Assembly (NCBI GenBank): GCA_002396125.1
Contig: DGWL01000032.1
Span: 1 to 47,498, forward strand
From: Porphyromonadaceae bacterium UBA4259
GTDB lineage: Bacteria; Bacteroidota; Bacteroidia; Bacteroidales; Muribaculaceae
Direction: 5' to 3'
Length of the DNA stretch: 47,498 bases
Shown here one piece after another: positions 45,331-47,498 of the stretch (positions within the stretch are counted from its first letter, which is position 1; every line of letters starts with the position of its first letter). Below the pieces are notes generated by a model. It worked only from the letters and a program-made list of their open reading frames with translations, was not told where the DNA came from and searched no databases. Position numbers and translations under genes: made by a program.

Positions 45331-45376
45331 ATGCACGATTTTGCAAGGTTTAGTATTAATATTATGCCTATATTTG
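45331..45376 (+). promoter_or_regulatory. Shared AraC-type element plus -7 box, upstream of the TPR-AraC gene
   Basis: ATGCACGATTTTGC (45331-45344) is followed after 24 bases by TATATTTG (45369-45376). The TTTTGC end may act as a displaced -33. The same element and spacing precede the second AraC gene. Confidence 0.6.
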
Positions 45377-45398
45377 TATAAAATTTTCAGGTAGCAGT

Positions 45399-47024
45399 AT
45401 GCGCAAGTTTATCATCTTCACCCTTATCACTTTTAGTTTCAGCACGCTAGCAGCAGCCGGCGAGTTACAGTTTGACAAGTTAATGTCGCAGTTTGAGTCG
45501 GCACAAGGCCCCCAGCAGGTAGCTGTAGGCAACCAGTTGATGAAGGCACTCAACGATGAGCAGTTCACCGATGAGCTTTACCAGTTCAGCACAACAACCC
45601 CAACCGACTCGGTCAAGCAACAGGTGTGGTACTGGGGCTCCGAGTACTATTATGACAAGCAAGACTATAAGAAAGCGATAGACTATGGTAAGAAAGCGCT
45701 ATCATTGAGCAAAGGAAAAGACATTGAGGCCGACTGCCTGAACCTGCTGGCAATGTCGTGCTTCAGGATGTCGCGGTTTCAGGAAGCCGCTACCTATGCC
45801 AAGCAATGCTATGCTCTCGATGAGAAAAGCGGCGACCCCGACGTGATGAGCTCGTCGCTCAACACGCTGGCAGGCATCTATCTGGGTGCCAACCAGCCTC
45901 ATGAGGCCGAGAAATATATTCTCCGCGCCATTGAGTTGGCCAAGAAGGTTGACAACCCCGCACGAATGTCGGTATTGCAAGGCAAAGCATCGGAGGTGTA
46001 TCATGCCCTTGTCAACGACAAGAAGGCTCTAGAGCACATCAACATAGCTTGCGACATTGAGCAAAAACTTGGCCGCCACGAAATGCTCATGGTGCGCAAT
46101 GCCCAAAAGGCATCGGTGCTTATTGGCCTGGAAAAGTATAGCGAAGCCGAGGCTATATTGCGTGATGTGATTCCATTTATGCGCAAAGTGGGCGACAAGC
46201 TGTCGCTGGGAATCGCCTGCAACAAGATGGGCAAGGCCTTGCTGGCGCAAAAACGCAACCGTGAAGCCATACCCTACTATCGCGAAGCCGCCGACATTTT
46301 CATGAGCAATGGCGACATTTCTAACGAGATGCATTCACGCCGCGGACTTTATGAGAGCCTGTGGAGCATCAACCCCGACAGCGCCAAGCTGGAACTCGAC
46401 CGCTTCGACCTGCTGAAAGACTCGCTCTACAGCAATGCCAATGCCGAGACGCTGGCACGCTACAACGCCGAGTTTGGCAACGACCAGTTGCTGCAGGAGA
46501 ACGAACAGCGCAAGCAGTTTACACATTATATCATTATCGGCTCAATAATTATAGCACTGCTGATAGCATTGCTGGTGTGGTGGCTGATGAGTCGCCGCAT
46601 GCACGTGCGCGAGGAAGCGTTACAGGCCACCATCAATGCACTGCGCAACGAGAAAGAGGACGCTTCACTGAGCCAAGAATCATCGACGCTTAGTGAGCAA
46701 GACCAGCAATTGCTGCACCAAGTGGTGGAATGCGTGAAGAAAGGAATAGAGAATGGCAAGCTCAGCATTGAAACCATTGCTAGCGACGTGGGCCTGTCAC
46801 GCAGCCAGCTCAACCGCCGGGTAAAAGCCATTACCGGTGTCACCACACAACAGTATGTCAATCGTGTGCGCCTGGAGCAAGCCCGCGAGTTGCTTGCCGA
46901 CCCCACGCTTCAGGTGAGCGAGGTAGCCTATCAGTGTGGTTTTGACGACGTGGCAAGTTTCTCCCGTTCATTCCGCCGCGCCTTTGGCGTTTCACCGTCG
47001 CAGCATCGCAACAGCGATAAATAG
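45399..47024 (+). CDS. Membrane-bound TPR sensor with AraC-type DNA-binding domain
   Basis: 541 residues. Signal peptide (about 1-21), TPR-like helical repeats from about 70 to 340 (ADCLNLLAMSCFRMSRFQEA; ACNKMGKALLAQKRNREAIP), a transmembrane helix at 377-397 (YIIIGSIIIALLIALLVWWL), a coiled linker, and a C-terminal AraC HTH at about 438-541. The HTH has LSIETIASDVGLSRSQLNRR and, in the second half, VSEVAYQCGFDDVASFSRSF. The design is a one-component receptor, with TPRs in the periplasm and DNA binding in the cytoplasm. The ligand is unknown. Shared upstream elements suggest cross-control with the next gene. Confidence 0.9.
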   Translation: MRKFIIFTLITFSFSTLAAAGELQFDKLMSQFESAQGPQQVAVGNQLMKALNDEQFTDELYQFSTTTPTDSVKQQVWYWGSEYYYDKQDYKKAIDYGKKALSLSKGKDIEADCLNLLAMSCFRMSRFQEAATYAKQCYALDEKSGDPDVMSSSLNTLAGIYLGANQPHEAEKYILRAIELAKKVDNPARMSVLQGKASEVYHALVNDKKALEHINIACDIEQKLGRHEMLMVRNAQKASVLIGLEKYSEAEAILRDVIPFMRKVGDKLSLGIACNKMGKALLAQKRNREAIPYYREAADIFMSNGDISNEMHSRRGLYESLWSINPDSAKLELDRFDLLKDSLYSNANAETLARYNAEFGNDQLLQENEQRKQFTHYIIIGSIIIALLIALLVWWLMSRRMHVREEALQATINALRNEKEDASLSQESSTLSEQDQQLLHQVVECVKKGIENGKLSIETIASDVGLSRSQLNRRVKAITGVTTQQYVNRVRLEQARELLADPTLQVSEVAYQCGFDDVASFSRSFRRAFGVSPSQHRNSDK

Positions 47025-47058
47025 TTGGCAAAATGGTGCAAATGCACGATTTTGCCAA
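47025..47058. repeat. Near-perfect 16-bp inverted repeat between the two AraC genes
   Basis: TTGGCAAAATGGTGCA (47025-47040) and TGCACGATTTTGCCAA (47043-47058) pair at 15 of 16 positions around two A. It starts right after the stop of the TPR-AraC gene. No T-run follows, so an operator is more likely than a terminator. Each arm contains the shared element. Confidence 0.9.
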
Positions 47059-47108
47059 CACAATGCACCATTTTGCATAGTAAAAAAGCCAATAGATTAC
47101 GAAATTTG
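47042..47108 (+). promoter_or_regulatory. Tandem AraC-type elements and -7-like box before the small AraC gene
   Basis: ATGCACGATTTTGC (47042-47055) and ATGCACCATTTTGC (47063-47076) are direct copies with a 21-bp period, two helical turns. The second is followed after 24 bases by GAAATTTG (47101-47108), the same spacing as upstream of the TPR-AraC gene. Confidence 0.6.
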
Positions 47109-47139
47109 CAATATTATTAACCACAATGATATTGCATAG

Positions 47140-47478
47140 ATGATTTCACATTTTCACGACATCTTCCTCAAGAGTTTTGAGCAAGCAGTGCGCCAACACA
47201 TGACGCAAGGCAAAGTGTCGCTTGAAGATGTGGCAAGTCATTTCCACATCACCCGCGGCCAGCTAAACCGCCGCGTCAAGGCCGAACTTGGCATCACAGC
47301 CCAGCAACTGGCACTCAACATCAGGATAGACTATGCACAGCACTTGCTCACAGTTAATCGCGAGCTGCCCATTGGCGACGTGGCATTCCAGTGCGGCTTT
47401 GAAGATGCCACGAGCTTCACTCGCGCCTTCCACCGTGCCACAGGCTGCTCTCCATCGCAATACCGAAACAACAACTAA
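47140..47478 (+). CDS. Stand-alone AraC-type DNA-binding domain protein
   Basis: 112 residues, little more than the double helix-turn-helix. It aligns without gaps over most of its length to the C-terminal domain of the preceding protein: VSLEDVASHFHITRGQLNRR, then IGDVAFQCGFEDATSFTRAF and CSPSQYRNN. It has no sensor, signal peptide or membrane helix. It probably arose by duplication of the neighbour's DNA-binding end. It may compete for the same sites or act as a constitutive regulator. Complete here, with the stop at 47476-47478. Confidence 0.85.
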   Translation: MISHFHDIFLKSFEQAVRQHMTQGKVSLEDVASHFHITRGQLNRRVKAELGITAQQLALNIRIDYAQHLLTVNRELPIGDVAFQCGFEDATSFTRAFHRATGCSPSQYRNNN

Positions 47479-47493
47479 AACAATTATATCCTT

Positions 47494-47498
47494 ATGAA
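47494..47498 (+). CDS. Possible start codon of a further gene, cut by the window end
   Basis: An ATG followed by AA lies 15 bases after the small AraC gene. Only the start codon is visible, so this is a note, not an identification. Confidence 0.2.

Noticed and set aside
1..47498. CRISPR array, tRNA or rRNA genes, insertion sequences, prophage or toxin-antitoxin pairs
   Set aside because: No regularly spaced repeats, cloverleaf-like stretches, transposase or integrase frames or phage structural genes were recognised on either strand.

Overview
The window reads as one chromosomal segment of a gut-type member of the Bacteroidales, probably Muribaculaceae or Prevotellaceae; the exact genus cannot be fixed by eye. 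The signs are: SprA, the outer-membrane translocon of the type IX secretion system; a FeoA-FeoB fusion; a pyrophosphate-dependent phosphofructokinase; small Bacteroidetes-only lipoproteins; a BspA-type leucine-rich-repeat protein; and promoters that fit the Bacteroidetes -7 box TAnnTTTG, several with a TTTG about 19-20 bases upstream.

Layout. Bases 1-5150 are AT-rich and accessory in character. They hold three tandem paralogous secreted proteins (the leftmost cut by the window edge), a small DUF3244-like secreted protein, about 600 bp with possible gene debris, and a membrane-anchored TPR protein with a LuxR-type helix-turn-helix. Bases 5344-13488 carry ruvA followed by the 7.5 kb sprA on the minus strand. 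FeoAB (plus) follows. A minus-strand operon at 16362-20088 encodes a transglutaminase-like protein, an SH3/NlpC-P60 peptidase and a dipeptide epimerase, which fits murein-peptide trimming and recycling. A divergent plus-strand pair encodes a GNAT acetyltransferase and a nitroreductase. A minus-strand operon at 21509-25907 encodes a DHH phosphoesterase, a DUF4827 lipoprotein, phosphoglucosamine mutase and a GH13 amylase. A plus-strand operon at 26063-29132 (mazG, topB, a Cys-rich one-pass membrane protein) has both junctions overlapping as ATGA. Then come PPi-PFK (minus), a polysaccharide flippase (plus), and DPP IV with miaA (minus), divergent from a secreted GH2 beta-galactosidase plus M64 metallopeptidase pair. 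dGTPase, an LRR-dockerin surface protein, a small lipoprotein, and two AraC-type regulators end the window.

The most interesting signals are regulatory and modular. (1) The two adjacent AraC-type genes, one a TPR-membrane-HTH receptor and the other a bare 112-residue DNA-binding domain, share an upstream element (ATGCAC[G/C]ATTTTGC) placed exactly 24 bases before a -7-like box in both cases. Upstream of the second gene the element occurs three times: two copies form a near-perfect inverted repeat and two are direct copies 21 bp apart. (2) The left-end paralogs share a nearly identical GC-rich C-terminal cassette and UTR blocks, which suggests cassette exchange and expression from one promoter. 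No CRISPR array, tRNA, rRNA, insertion sequence or prophage was recognised.
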